This document shows, one piece after another, positions 1 through 7,281 of a stretch of DNA of 64,000 bases. The notes beneath the pieces were generated by a model. It worked only from the letters and a program-made list of their open reading frames with translations. It had not been told where the DNA came from and did not search any database. The stretch covers positions 1,116,001 to 1,180,000 of the forward strand of contig NZ_LT670849.1 of the NCBI RefSeq assembly GCF_900142985.1, written 5' to 3'. Source of the DNA: Bradyrhizobium erythrophlei (GTDB taxonomy: Bacteria > Pseudomonadota > Alphaproteobacteria > Rhizobiales > Xanthobacteraceae). A program made the translations under genes and the position numbers. Each line of letters opens with the position of its first letter. Position 1 is the first letter of the stretch.

Positions 1-473
1 TCGGCGAAAAGACCGGCAAGTTCATGCCGGCCAACACGCCGCAAAACAAGGCGCTGCTCTACTCGTGGCTGATGTTCATTGCCACCGGCCTCGGTCCCTA
101 TTCCGGACAGGCCGTGCATTTCAAGCACTTCGCGCCGAAGGACCTGGAATACGCGCATGACCGCTACCAGTTCGAGGCGAACCGCCACTACAAGATCCTC
201 GACGATCACCTCGCCAAGAGCAAATACATGGTGGGCGATAGCTATTCCATCGTCGACATGGCGTTCTGGGGTTGGGTGCGCATGGCGCCGTACATTCTGG
301 GCGATGACGCCTTCACGAAGTATCCCAACGTGAAGCGGCTCTTCGACGAAATCTCGGCACGGCCCGCAGCGTCGCGCGCGAGCACGCTAAAGGACAAGTT
401 CACCTTCAAGACCGAGATGGACGACGAAGCCCGTCAGATCATGTTCCGTCATCTCAAGACCAAGGTGGCCTGA
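1..473 (+). CDS. Glutathione S-transferase family protein, C-terminal part (5' end outside window)
   Basis: The open frame runs in from the left edge and continues past the first internal ATG at 24, so only the C-terminal half is visible (about 157 residues). It is the all-helical GST C-terminal domain. The stretch YMVGDSYSIVDMAFWGWVRM matches the family motif in which an Asp caps the start of helix 6 (usually xxGxxxSxADxxxxxW). The N-terminal thioredoxin fold with the glutathione-binding residue is missing, so the subclass and substrate cannot be given. An intrinsic terminator follows the stop codon. Confidence 0.85.
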   Translation, partial: GEKTGKFMPANTPQNKALLYSWLMFIATGLGPYSGQAVHFKHFAPKDLEYAHDRYQFEANRHYKILDDHLAKSKYMVGDSYSIVDMAFWGWVRMAPYILGDDAFTKYPNVKRLFDEISARPAASRASTLKDKFTFKTEMDDEARQIMFRHLKTKVA

Positions 474-491
474 TCCGCCTTCCAGACGACG

Positions 492-523
492 AAACGGCGT
501 CCCGAGAGGGACGCCGTTTTTTC
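492..523. terminator. Bidirectional intrinsic terminator between convergent genes
   Basis: A perfect 12-bp stem (AAACGGCGTCCC, loop GAGA, GGGACGCCGTTT) is followed by more T on the plus strand and preceded by A-rich sequence that serves the opposite direction. It lies between the GST gene and the end of the RidA-like gene, whose stop codon touches it. Confidence 0.85.
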
Positions 524-948
524 TACCCGTCGATCGCCGCGACCGCCTCGATCTCGATCAGCCACCCGGGCCGCATCAGGCGGCTCACGGCAACGAACGT
601 ACTGGCCGGCGGCGCGGCAACATTCAGGTAGCGGTCGCGGATCGGGCGCAGCTTCGGCACGTCGGCCGGATCAACCTCGGGGCTAAGGAAGTAATTCAGC
701 TTGACGATGTCGGCCATCGCGCCGCCAGCGGCTTCGACTGCAATCTTGAGGTTGGCGAAGACCTGCTCGACCTGAGCCTCAAAATCGCCCTCGCCGATGA
801 TCTTGCCGGACGCATCACTCGGGACCTGGCCGGAAATATAGACGATCGTTCCGCTGACGACCTTGGCGACGTGCGAATACAGGGCCGGGCCCGGCGCAAT
901 CAGACCTGTCGGGTTGATGAATTCCTTTGATGGCTTCGACATCATCAT
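523..948 (-). CDS. RidA-family protein (YjgF/YER057c/UK114), probably without classical deaminase arginine
   Basis: This is a 141-residue single-domain Rid protein. The fold signature is clear: VYISGQVP near residue 38, a central helix FANLKIAVEAAGG, and the C-terminal IEIEAVA strand. Archetypal RidA hydrolyses reactive enamines and imines using an Arg in a (A)RS-C/T-V segment. Here that segment reads PASTFVAVSRL, with Ser where the Arg is expected, so the protein probably belongs to an Arg-lacking Rid group with another role. Translation could begin at any of three consecutive ATGs (948, 945, 942). The GGAAG just upstream is best spaced for the third. Confidence 0.85.
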   Translation of the reverse strand: MMMSKPSKEFINPTGLIAPGPALYSHVAKVVSGTIVYISGQVPSDASGKIIGEGDFEAQVEQVFANLKIAVEAAGGAMADIVKLNYFLSPEVDPADVPKLRPIRDRYLNVAAPPASTFVAVSRLMRPGWLIEIEAVAAIDG

Positions 949-1069
949 CTTCCATGTGGCAATGCCGGATTTGCGTCACGCCCTGATATCGCACATCCGC
1001 GACAGCCTTTTCAAAGCAAGATTTCATCCTGTCAAAACCTGCGACGCCCGCCACACGGAATATGTCATT

Positions 1070-1516
1070 TCAAATCGCCGCAGGTATTTTTGAGTCCGGG
1101 AATTTTCCCAGCGCCTTTTCGGTCAGGACCGAGTCGCAATACTCCCTGATCTCCTTGATCCTGCCGTCCGCGAGACGGAATATCAGGCAGTAGTCATTGT
1201 CGTAGCGCGCGCCCTCCCGCGTGACATTGTCGCCCTTGGCTTCCACCGCAACATAGTCGCCGTCGGCGATGAAGCGAAACGCGAGCGTGCGCGTCCGCTC
1301 GACAAGCCGCGTACGGACATGGCCGTGCAGGTCGTTCAGGATCGACTGCTTGCCCTCGAAGGTGCGTGACCAGGAATACTGGCCGGTCACGGTCCAGATC
1401 GCGTCGTCGGCGAGACTGGCGACGAACAATGCGCGGTCGCGCGCGGCGGGGTCGGGATTGCCGGCGGCGGCGAAAATCTCCTGGATCAATTTCTTGTTGC
1501 TGGCGGTGTCGCTCAT
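1070..1516 (-). CDS. SnoaL/NTF2-like (ketosteroid isomerase-type) domain protein
   Basis: The product has 148 residues, the usual length of a single NTF2-like cone-fold domain. It has an N-terminal helix with IFAAAGNPDPAARDRALF, a SLADDAIWTVTGQ strand pair, and a C-terminal DGRIKEIREYCDSVLTEKAL segment typical of SnoaL-like proteins. The start at 1516 is chosen because AAGAGG lies about eight bases upstream; a longer frame upstream has no ribosome binding site. Members are isomerases, cyclases or binding proteins, and no substrate can be assigned here. It is divergent from the LysR gene and may be its target. Confidence 0.75.
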   Translation of the reverse strand: MSDTASNKKLIQEIFAAAGNPDPAARDRALFVASLADDAIWTVTGQYSWSRTFEGKQSILNDLHGHVRTRLVERTRTLAFRFIADGDYVAVEAKGDNVTREGARYDNDYCLIFRLADGRIKEIREYCDSVLTEKALGKFPDSKIPAAI

Positions 1517-1586
1517 GGCGGCCTCTTTCGGTTGAGTGAAGCACCCGCCGATCATTGCGCCACGGCCGATCATTCTTCCAATCGAT

Positions 1587-1613
1587 ATGAAATATGATAA
1601 CTATTCATTTCAT
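1587..1613. promoter_or_regulatory. Inverted repeat in the divergent LysR/NTF2-like intergenic region
   Basis: ATGAAAT (1587-1593) and ATTTCAT (1607-1613) form a perfect 7-bp inverted repeat with a 13-nt AT-rich spacer. It is centred just ahead of, or over, the LysR start codon. LysR regulators usually bind interrupted dyads between divergent genes and repress themselves, so this is a reasonable operator candidate. The role is inferred. Confidence 0.4.
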
Positions 1614-2535
1614 GAATTTTAATTCGCTTGACCTCAATCTGCTGGTTGCGCTCGACGCGCTGCTCAAGGAAGCAAGCGTCAGCCGCGCGGCGATGAGGAT
1701 CGGCCTGTCGCAGCCGGCCGCGAGCCACGCCTTGCAACGGCTGCGCGACGCGATCGGCGATCCGCTTCTGGTACGCACCGGTGCGCGGATGGAGTTGACG
1801 CCACGGGCGCAGGCGCTGCGCGGGCCGCTTTCGCAGGCGCTCGACCAGGTGCGCGGGCTGTTTGCGCCGGAGAAATTCGACGCCAGCCGCAGCGAGCGGC
1901 ATTTCCGCCTGATGATGCCGGATCTGGCGGTCGAACTGCTGATGCCGCCGTTGATGGAAAAGGTGACGAAACAGGCGCCCGGCGTGACCATCGACGTGGT
2001 GCCGTGGCGGGGGCCCGCGATCTTCACCGCGGAATTCGCCCGCACCATCGACCTTGTCATTTCGATTGGCGATGCCTTCAAGGGCTTTCACCGCCAGCGC
2101 CTCTACGTCGACAGCGATGCGCTCGCCGTGCGCAAGGGCCATCCGGTCGGCGCCGGCTTGAAGAAGCGCGATGCCTTTCTCGCCGCGCGGCATGTCGCCG
2201 TCGTGATCCGCGGCCAGAACGAGGACCTGATCGACCGCTGGCTGCACACCAAGAACATCGAACGGCGGATCGCGCTCGTCGTGCCGGGCTATATCGAGGC
2301 GCTGCACGTGACCGCGCGGACCGATCTCGTGGCCTTCGTACCCCGCCGCCTGATCGCGGCGCTGGCAAAGCAATTGTCGCTGAAAACGGTCACGCCGCCG
2401 CTCGATCCCGGCATCGACGAGCAGCACATGTTCTATCCGACCCGCGCACAGTTCGATCCCGGATCGATCTGGCTGCGGAACCTGATGCTGCAAACCGGCC
2501 GCGGTCTGGACGGGGTGAAGCCGCGCGCCGCGTGA
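1612..2535 (+). CDS. LysR-family transcriptional regulator
   Basis: Residues 1-65 form a LysR winged helix: LDLNLLVALDALLKEASVSRAA, then the recognition-helix segment LSQPAASHALQRLRDAIGDPLLVRT. The rest is a periplasmic-binding-protein-like effector domain. The start at 1612 (MNFNSLDLNLL) matches the usual LysR N-terminus; an upstream in-frame ATG at 1594 would add six residues. Neither has a good ribosome binding site. The gene is divergent from the NTF2-like gene and 71 bp upstream of a flavin monooxygenase on the same strand, so either neighbour could be its target. The NodD-like spacing of the N-terminus places it in the NodD/NahR-like branch only loosely. Confidence 0.88.
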   Translation: MNFNSLDLNLLVALDALLKEASVSRAAMRIGLSQPAASHALQRLRDAIGDPLLVRTGARMELTPRAQALRGPLSQALDQVRGLFAPEKFDASRSERHFRLMMPDLAVELLMPPLMEKVTKQAPGVTIDVVPWRGPAIFTAEFARTIDLVISIGDAFKGFHRQRLYVDSDALAVRKGHPVGAGLKKRDAFLAARHVAVVIRGQNEDLIDRWLHTKNIERRIALVVPGYIEALHVTARTDLVAFVPRRLIAALAKQLSLKTVTPPLDPGIDEQHMFYPTRAQFDPGSIWLRNLMLQTGRGLDGVKPRAA

Positions 2536-2606
2536 ATAGCGTGCCTTCGCAGTTGCCCCCGAAGTCGCCGTCATGTCATGACGCTCGCGGGAAGGATGGT
2601 ACTGAC

Positions 2607-3875
2607 ATGACAGTTCTGATTGCCGGCGGCGGCATCGGCGGGCTGACACTGGCGCTCAGCCTGCACCAAATCGGCGTCCCCGCCAAAGTCTTCGAGAGCG
2701 TTCCCGAATTGAGGCCGCTCGGCGTCGGCATCAACGTGTTGCCGCACGCGGTGCGCGAATTGATCGAGCTCGACTTGCGCGAACCGCTCGATGCCGCTGC
2801 TGTCGCGACACGCGAGCTTGCTTATTTCTCCAAGCGCGGACGGCCGATCTGGAGCGAGCCGCGCGGCCTGGAGGCCGGTTACAAGTGGCCGCAATTCTCG
2901 ATTCCCCGCGGCACCCTGCAACAGATCCTGCTCGAGACCGCCATCGAACGGCTCGGCGCCGACAACATCCTCACCAGCCATCACCTGAGCGACTGGACCG
3001 AAACGGGAAGCGGAGTTCGTGCCAGCTTCATCGACAAGGCCACCGGAAAGCCGGCGGGCACGTACGAGGGCGCGATGCTGATCGCCGCCGACGGCATCCA
3101 TTCCGCCGCGCGGGAAAAACTTTACCCGAACGAAGGCCCGCCGATCTGGAACGGGCGCATTCTCTGGCGCGGCGTGACGGCGGCAAAGCCATTTCTATCC
3201 GGCCGCACCATGATCATGGCCGGCCACGAGACGCTGAAATTCGTCTGCTACCCGATTTCAAAGGTGCCGGATCGCGACGGCAAGCTCCTGATCAACTGGA
3301 TCGCGGAGCGGCACATGCCGCCGACCTATCAATGGCGGCGCGAGGATTACAATCGCGCGGCCCACCTTGAAGAATTCCTGCCGTGGTTTGCGGACTGGAG
3401 ATTCGACTGGCTCGATGTCCCCGGCCTGATCCGCGACTGCTCGCATGCATTTGAATATCCGCTAGTCGATCGCGATCCGATTCCGCAATGGACGTTCGGC
3501 CGCGTCACGCTGATGGGCGATGCCGCCCATCCGATGTATCCGGTCGGCTCCAATGGCGCCTCGCAGGCCATCCTCGACGCACGGGTGCTGACGCGGGAGA
3601 TTTTGGCACACGGTGCGACCCGATCCGCGCTTGCGGCCTATGAAGCCGAACGCCGTCCCGCCACGACCGAGCTTGTTTTGCTTAACCGCCGCAACGGGCC
3701 GGAGCAGGTGATGCAACTTGTCGAGGAACGCGCGCCCGACGGTTTTGACGATGTCAGCGAAGTGCTGTCGCGGCGGGAGCTGGAAGAGATCGCAGCCAAC
3801 TACAAGCGCGTCGCCGGATTCCAGGTCGAAGGCCTCAACGCCAAACCGCCGATCGTGCAGCGACCAAGTATCTAG
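2607..3875 (+). CDS. FAD-dependent monooxygenase, PhzS-like (group A flavoprotein hydroxylase)
   Basis: The product has 422 residues. The N-terminus is an ADP-binding Rossmann motif, LIAGGGIGGLTLALSL. Further motifs shared with Pseudomonas PhzS (as I recall that sequence) are RPLGVGIN, WSEPRG, PQFSIPRG, AADGIHSAAR and the FAD-binding GDAAHPMYPVGSNGASQAI near residue 300. Such enzymes use NAD(P)H and O2 to hydroxylate aromatic rings. No phenazine genes are nearby, so the substrate is unknown. The start at 2607 has GGAAGGA about ten bases upstream; the much longer open frame beginning near 2004 is read-through of a shadow frame under the LysR gene. Confidence 0.88.
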   Translation: MTVLIAGGGIGGLTLALSLHQIGVPAKVFESVPELRPLGVGINVLPHAVRELIELDLREPLDAAAVATRELAYFSKRGRPIWSEPRGLEAGYKWPQFSIPRGTLQQILLETAIERLGADNILTSHHLSDWTETGSGVRASFIDKATGKPAGTYEGAMLIAADGIHSAAREKLYPNEGPPIWNGRILWRGVTAAKPFLSGRTMIMAGHETLKFVCYPISKVPDRDGKLLINWIAERHMPPTYQWRREDYNRAAHLEEFLPWFADWRFDWLDVPGLIRDCSHAFEYPLVDRDPIPQWTFGRVTLMGDAAHPMYPVGSNGASQAILDARVLTREILAHGATRSALAAYEAERRPATTELVLLNRRNGPEQVMQLVEERAPDGFDDVSEVLSRRELEEIAANYKRVAGFQVEGLNAKPPIVQRPSI

Positions 3876-3909
3876 CGCAGCGCCCTCGCCGCCTCGATCA
3901 GTCGCGCCG

Positions 3910-5040
3910 CTAGCCAAGCCCGTGCGCAATCACCTTGCGCATCACATTCGGCAACGCTTCGTCATCGAGCGTTGCGATCGGCACCCAGCGCATGTCCTTT
4001 GGCGCACGCGTGCGCGCGGCGACGCGCGCCGTATAGACCACAAGCTCGAGCGGAAAATGCGTGAAGACGTGCGTCACCACGCCGAGCTTGCGATGCCAGC
4101 GCGTCACGCCCGCAAGGGAGGGCGCCTGCTTCAGCGCGGTCGCATCGTCCTGCGCGGCGCGCCAGTCGGAGCCCGGCACCTCGGTCATGCCGCCGAGCAG
4201 TCCCTTCTCCGGGCGCGTCCGCACCAGAAGCTCGTCGCCGCGGGTGACGACGAACGCGGCTCCACGGCGCAAGTCGCCTGATTTCTTCGGCGCCTTCTTC
4301 GGAAATATCTCCTGCTCACCGCGCTGGCGTGCGGCGCAATCATCATTGAGCGGACACAGGCTGCATGCCGGCTTCTTCGGCGTGCAGATCGACGCCCCGA
4401 GGTCCATCAAGGCCTGTGCGCTGTCGCCGGCGCGAGACTTCTCGTCGCCGGCGCGAGAGGGTCCGAGCAGTGTCGCCGCGAGCTTCTGGATGACGGGCTT
4501 CGCCTGCGGCAACTCTTCCTCGACCGCAAACAGGCGTGACACCACGCGTTCGATATTGCCATCGACCGGCATGGTGCGGCGGTCGAATGCGATCGCGGCA
4601 ATCGCCGCCGCCGTGTAGGGACCGATGCCGGGCAAGGTCCGCAAGCCTTCTTCGGTATCGGGGAAAACGCCGTTGTGGTCACGCAGCACCGCGACCGCGC
4701 AGGCGTGCAGGTTGCGCGCCCGCGAATAGTAGCCAAGCCCCGCCCACATGCGCAGCACGTCGTCGAGCGAAGCGCGGCCGAGCGCCGTGACATCAGGCCA
4801 GCGCGCCAGGAACTTCTGAAAATACGGCCCGACCGTCTTGACCCCGGTCTGCTGCAACATGATTTCCGACAGCCACACCGCGTAAGGATCGGGCTTGTGG
4901 CCTGCCGGCGGTCGCCACGGCAGCACCCTTCGATGCCGGTCGTACCACGCCAGCAACAATGCAGGGCGCGCGGTGACCGCATCTTCTTGATCGGACGAAG
5001 GAGTTTTCTTTCGCCGGATAGCGGCGCCTGATAGACTCAT
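3910..5040 (-). CDS. mutY: Adenine DNA glycosylase MutY
   Basis: MutY removes adenine mispaired with 8-oxoguanine. The 376-residue protein has the catalytic Glu in EIMLQQTGV (E59), the helix-hairpin-helix LPGIGPYTAAAI (about 136-147), the catalytic Asp in VDGNIERVV (D160), and the [4Fe-4S] ligands C-x6-C-x2-C-x5-C (C219, C226, C229, C235). A NUDIX-like C-terminal domain that recognises 8-oxoG follows. Just before the cluster there is a seven-codon tandem duplication (RAGDEKS then RAGDSAQ, residues 196-209). The start codon abuts the start of the opposite-strand DciA-family gene with no intergenic base. Confidence 0.95.
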   Translation of the reverse strand: MSLSGAAIRRKKTPSSDQEDAVTARPALLLAWYDRHRRVLPWRPPAGHKPDPYAVWLSEIMLQQTGVKTVGPYFQKFLARWPDVTALGRASLDDVLRMWAGLGYYSRARNLHACAVAVLRDHNGVFPDTEEGLRTLPGIGPYTAAAIAAIAFDRRTMPVDGNIERVVSRLFAVEEELPQAKPVIQKLAATLLGPSRAGDEKSRAGDSAQALMDLGASICTPKKPACSLCPLNDDCAARQRGEQEIFPKKAPKKSGDLRRGAAFVVTRGDELLVRTRPEKGLLGGMTEVPGSDWRAAQDDATALKQAPSLAGVTRWHRKLGVVTHVFTHFPLELVVYTARVAARTRAPKDMRWVPIATLDDEALPNVMRKVIAHGLG

Positions 5041-5547
5041 ATGTACATGGTCGCAAAGCCTTCCAAGATGAACAAGCCCGGTCGATCCAGCGCAAAGCCG
5101 TTGTCCGTCCTGCTCAGCGACGTCTTCTCCGACGCCTATGCCAAGCAGGGATTTGCGGCGCGCGAACTCGTCACGCGCTGGACCGAGATCATCGGTCCCG
5201 AACTGTCGGCGCATTGCGAACCGCTGAAGATGCAGTGGCCGCGGCCGGTGGAAGGCCAGCCGCAGGAGCCGGCCACGCTGGTGCTGCGGGTCGAAGGCCC
5301 GATGGCGCTGGAAATCCAGCACGCTTCCGACGTGATCCTTCAACGCGTCAACCGCTTCTTCGGCTGGAGCGCGGTCGGACGCCTCGCCCTGCGGCAAGGC
5401 CCGCTATCGCGCAACGAGCGGCCACGGCCCTCGCCGCCGCCCGACCCGCGCGAGGTCGAGCAGATCGCGCAGACCCTGACCTCGGTCGAGGACGACGCCT
5501 TGCGGGCGGCGCTGGCGCGGCTGGGGGCTTCAATCAAGGGAAATTGA
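5041..5547 (+). CDS. DciA-family (DUF721) protein, probable replicative helicase loader
   Basis: The product has up to 168 residues. The DUF721 core covers about residues 25-110: LLSDVFSDAYAKQGFAARELVTRWTEIIGPELSAHCEPLK, followed by LVLRVEGPMALEIQHASDVILQRVNRFFG. DUF721 proteins are regarded as DciA, the loader of DnaB helicase in most bacteria lacking DnaC. The ATG at 5041 touches the mutY start; a later ATG at 5068 (MNKPGRSS) would leave a 27-bp leader and is a serious alternative. Pairing with mutY suggests a genome-maintenance context. Confidence 0.8.
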   Translation: MYMVAKPSKMNKPGRSSAKPLSVLLSDVFSDAYAKQGFAARELVTRWTEIIGPELSAHCEPLKMQWPRPVEGQPQEPATLVLRVEGPMALEIQHASDVILQRVNRFFGWSAVGRLALRQGPLSRNERPRPSPPPDPREVEQIAQTLTSVEDDALRAALARLGASIKGN

Positions 5548-5642
5548 CGCTTTCCGCGACCCCGGCCGCCATTGCCACGTCAGTGGTTTCAAGCTAGCGA
5601 AGGCCAGTTTTTGCAGCCAAAGCGCCAATTCGGGAGCCGATC

Positions 5643-6299
5643 TTGATCATCACGCGTCGTGCCTTTACCGCCGCCCTGTCGCTGACCGGATTTGCCGCTC
5701 TCGCAGGATTGTCGCCCTTTCGCCTGATCACGGACGCGCTGGCCGACGGCGCCGCCGACGTTGCCAAGCCGCAGTCCCTGCCCGACATGGCGCTCGGGCC
5801 GAAGGATGCGAGCGTTACCATCACCGAATACGCCTCGATGACCTGCCCGCATTGCGCGGCCTTCAATGAAAACGTGTTCCCGAAGATCAAGGCCGCCTAT
5901 ATCGACACCAACAAGATCCGCTACGTGTTCCGCGAATTCCCGCTCGACATCAAGGCCGCCGCGGGCTCGATGCTGTCGCGCTGCATCGCCAAGGACGACG
6001 CCGCCAAGTACTTCGCGGTCACCGACCTCTTGTTCCGCCAGCAGAGCGACTGGGTGTTGAAAAATACCACCGAGACCCTGACCCGGATCGGCAAGCAGGC
6101 CGGGCTGAGCCAGAGCCAAGTCGAAACCTGCCTCAAGGACCAGGCCTTGCTCGACAAGATCGTGGCCGACCAGAAATACGCGTCCGACGTCCTGAAGGTG
6201 AACTCGACGCCGACGTTCTTCGTGAACGGCGAGATGATCAAAGGCGAAACCTCGTTTGAGGAATTCGACAAGCGGATCAAGGCACTGCTTAAAAGCTGA
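5643..6299 (+). CDS. DsbA-family thiol:disulfide oxidoreductase with Tat signal (first of tandem pair)
   Basis: The 218-residue protein begins with a twin-arginine signal (TRRAFTAALSLTGFAALAG). A DsbA-like thioredoxin fold with an inserted helical domain follows. The active site is CPHC in ASMTCPHCAAF, and the cis-Pro loop is NSTPTFFVNG. It should act in the periplasm as a disulfide oxidase or isomerase, in the DSBA_2/BdbD-like group. The start is a TTG at 5643 with GGGAG nine bases upstream. The next gene is a close paralogue of identical length that has the same TTG start and ribosome binding site, so this is a tandem duplication. Confidence 0.88.
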   Translation: MIITRRAFTAALSLTGFAALAGLSPFRLITDALADGAADVAKPQSLPDMALGPKDASVTITEYASMTCPHCAAFNENVFPKIKAAYIDTNKIRYVFREFPLDIKAAAGSMLSRCIAKDDAAKYFAVTDLLFRQQSDWVLKNTTETLTRIGKQAGLSQSQVETCLKDQALLDKIVADQKYASDVLKVNSTPTFFVNGEMIKGETSFEEFDKRIKALLKS

Positions 6300-6384
6300 G
6301 CTGCCGGCTGGCGCCCGTGCGCTTCCGGCCTGGCCAATTGCGGCTTATACTGTCACGTACGAAAGTGCTTTCCGGGAGCCGACC

Positions 6385-7041
6385 TTGATCGTCACGCGTC
6401 GCGCCATAACCGCCACCCTGTCGCTGACCGGACTTGCCGCTCTCACCAGTCGCTCCCGGTTCGATCCGATTTCCGCCGCCTTGGCCAATGGCACGGCCGA
6501 GGACGTCGCCGAGCCAGTGTCGTTGCCGCAGATGGCGCTTGGACCTGTCGATGCGGCGGTCACCGTCACCGAATTCGCATCGATCACCTGTCCGCATTGC
6601 GCGGCGTTCAACGAAAACACCTTCCCGAAGATCAAGGCCGCCTATGTCGACACCGGAAAGATCCGGTATGTGTTCCGCGAGTTCCCGCTCGATCCCGTTG
6701 CCGCCGCTTCAAGCGTGTTGTCGCGCTGCATCGCTGACGGCGATGCTGAAAAGTACTTCGCCGTCACGGATGTGATGTTCAGACAGGATTGGTCGAGGTT
6801 CACGAAGCCTCGCGATACACTTATTCAGGTCGGCAAGCAGTCCGGGTTGGACGAAGACCAAGTCAGGGACTGCCTGAAGAACGAGGACGTGTTCAACAAG
6901 ATCGTCGCGGACCGGATCTACGCCAACGCCAAGCTAGGCATCAATTCGACGCCCACGTTCCTCATCAATGAAGACAGGGTCGTCGGCAATGCCCCGTTTG
7001 AGGAATTTGACAGGCGGATCAAGGCGCTGCTCAAGGATTGA
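6385..7041 (+). CDS. DsbA-family thiol:disulfide oxidoreductase with Tat signal (second of tandem pair)
   Basis: This 218-residue paralogue of the preceding gene keeps the TRRAITATLSLTGLAAL twin-arginine leader, the CPHC active site, the FREFPLD strand and the NSTPTFLIN cis-Pro loop. The start is TTG at 6385, preceded by CGGGAGCCGACC, nearly identical to the leader of the first copy. The frame could be extended upstream into the first copy, but that would fuse non-homologous sequence. Substitutions cluster around MFRQDWSRFTKPRD, where the helical insert differs between the copies. Retaining both copies suggests different partners, such as separate envelope substrates. Confidence 0.85.
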   Translation: MIVTRRAITATLSLTGLAALTSRSRFDPISAALANGTAEDVAEPVSLPQMALGPVDAAVTVTEFASITCPHCAAFNENTFPKIKAAYVDTGKIRYVFREFPLDPVAAASSVLSRCIADGDAEKYFAVTDVMFRQDWSRFTKPRDTLIQVGKQSGLDEDQVRDCLKNEDVFNKIVADRIYANAKLGINSTPTFLINEDRVVGNAPFEEFDRRIKALLKD

Positions 7042-7167
7042 GCAATTCAACCGGAACTCGAAAGGCTCGCGATTTGCGAGAAATCTTGGGATAAGTGGCT
7101 CGTAATGCGCACTTAATTCCCTTGGGAAAAGCGGCGGCGGCGGTTGCCCTTGCCCCCCGTCTCGCCA

Positions 7168-7195
7168 TTGTCCCTCCTTCGAGAGGCGCTATAAG
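7168..7195 (+). promoter_or_regulatory. Candidate sigma70-type promoter upstream of smc
   Basis: TTGTCC (7168-7173) and TATAAG (7190-7195) are separated by 16 bases and lie about 87 bases ahead of the smc ATG, in the 240-bp gap after the DsbA pair. The assignment is by consensus match alone. Confidence 0.3.
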
Positions 7196-7281
7196 CGACT
7201 CACCCCCAACAACGACAATTGCCTTCTATGGTATTGTCCGGGCAGGGAGATTCGCGCCCTGCCAACAGAGAATCTGTGCCT

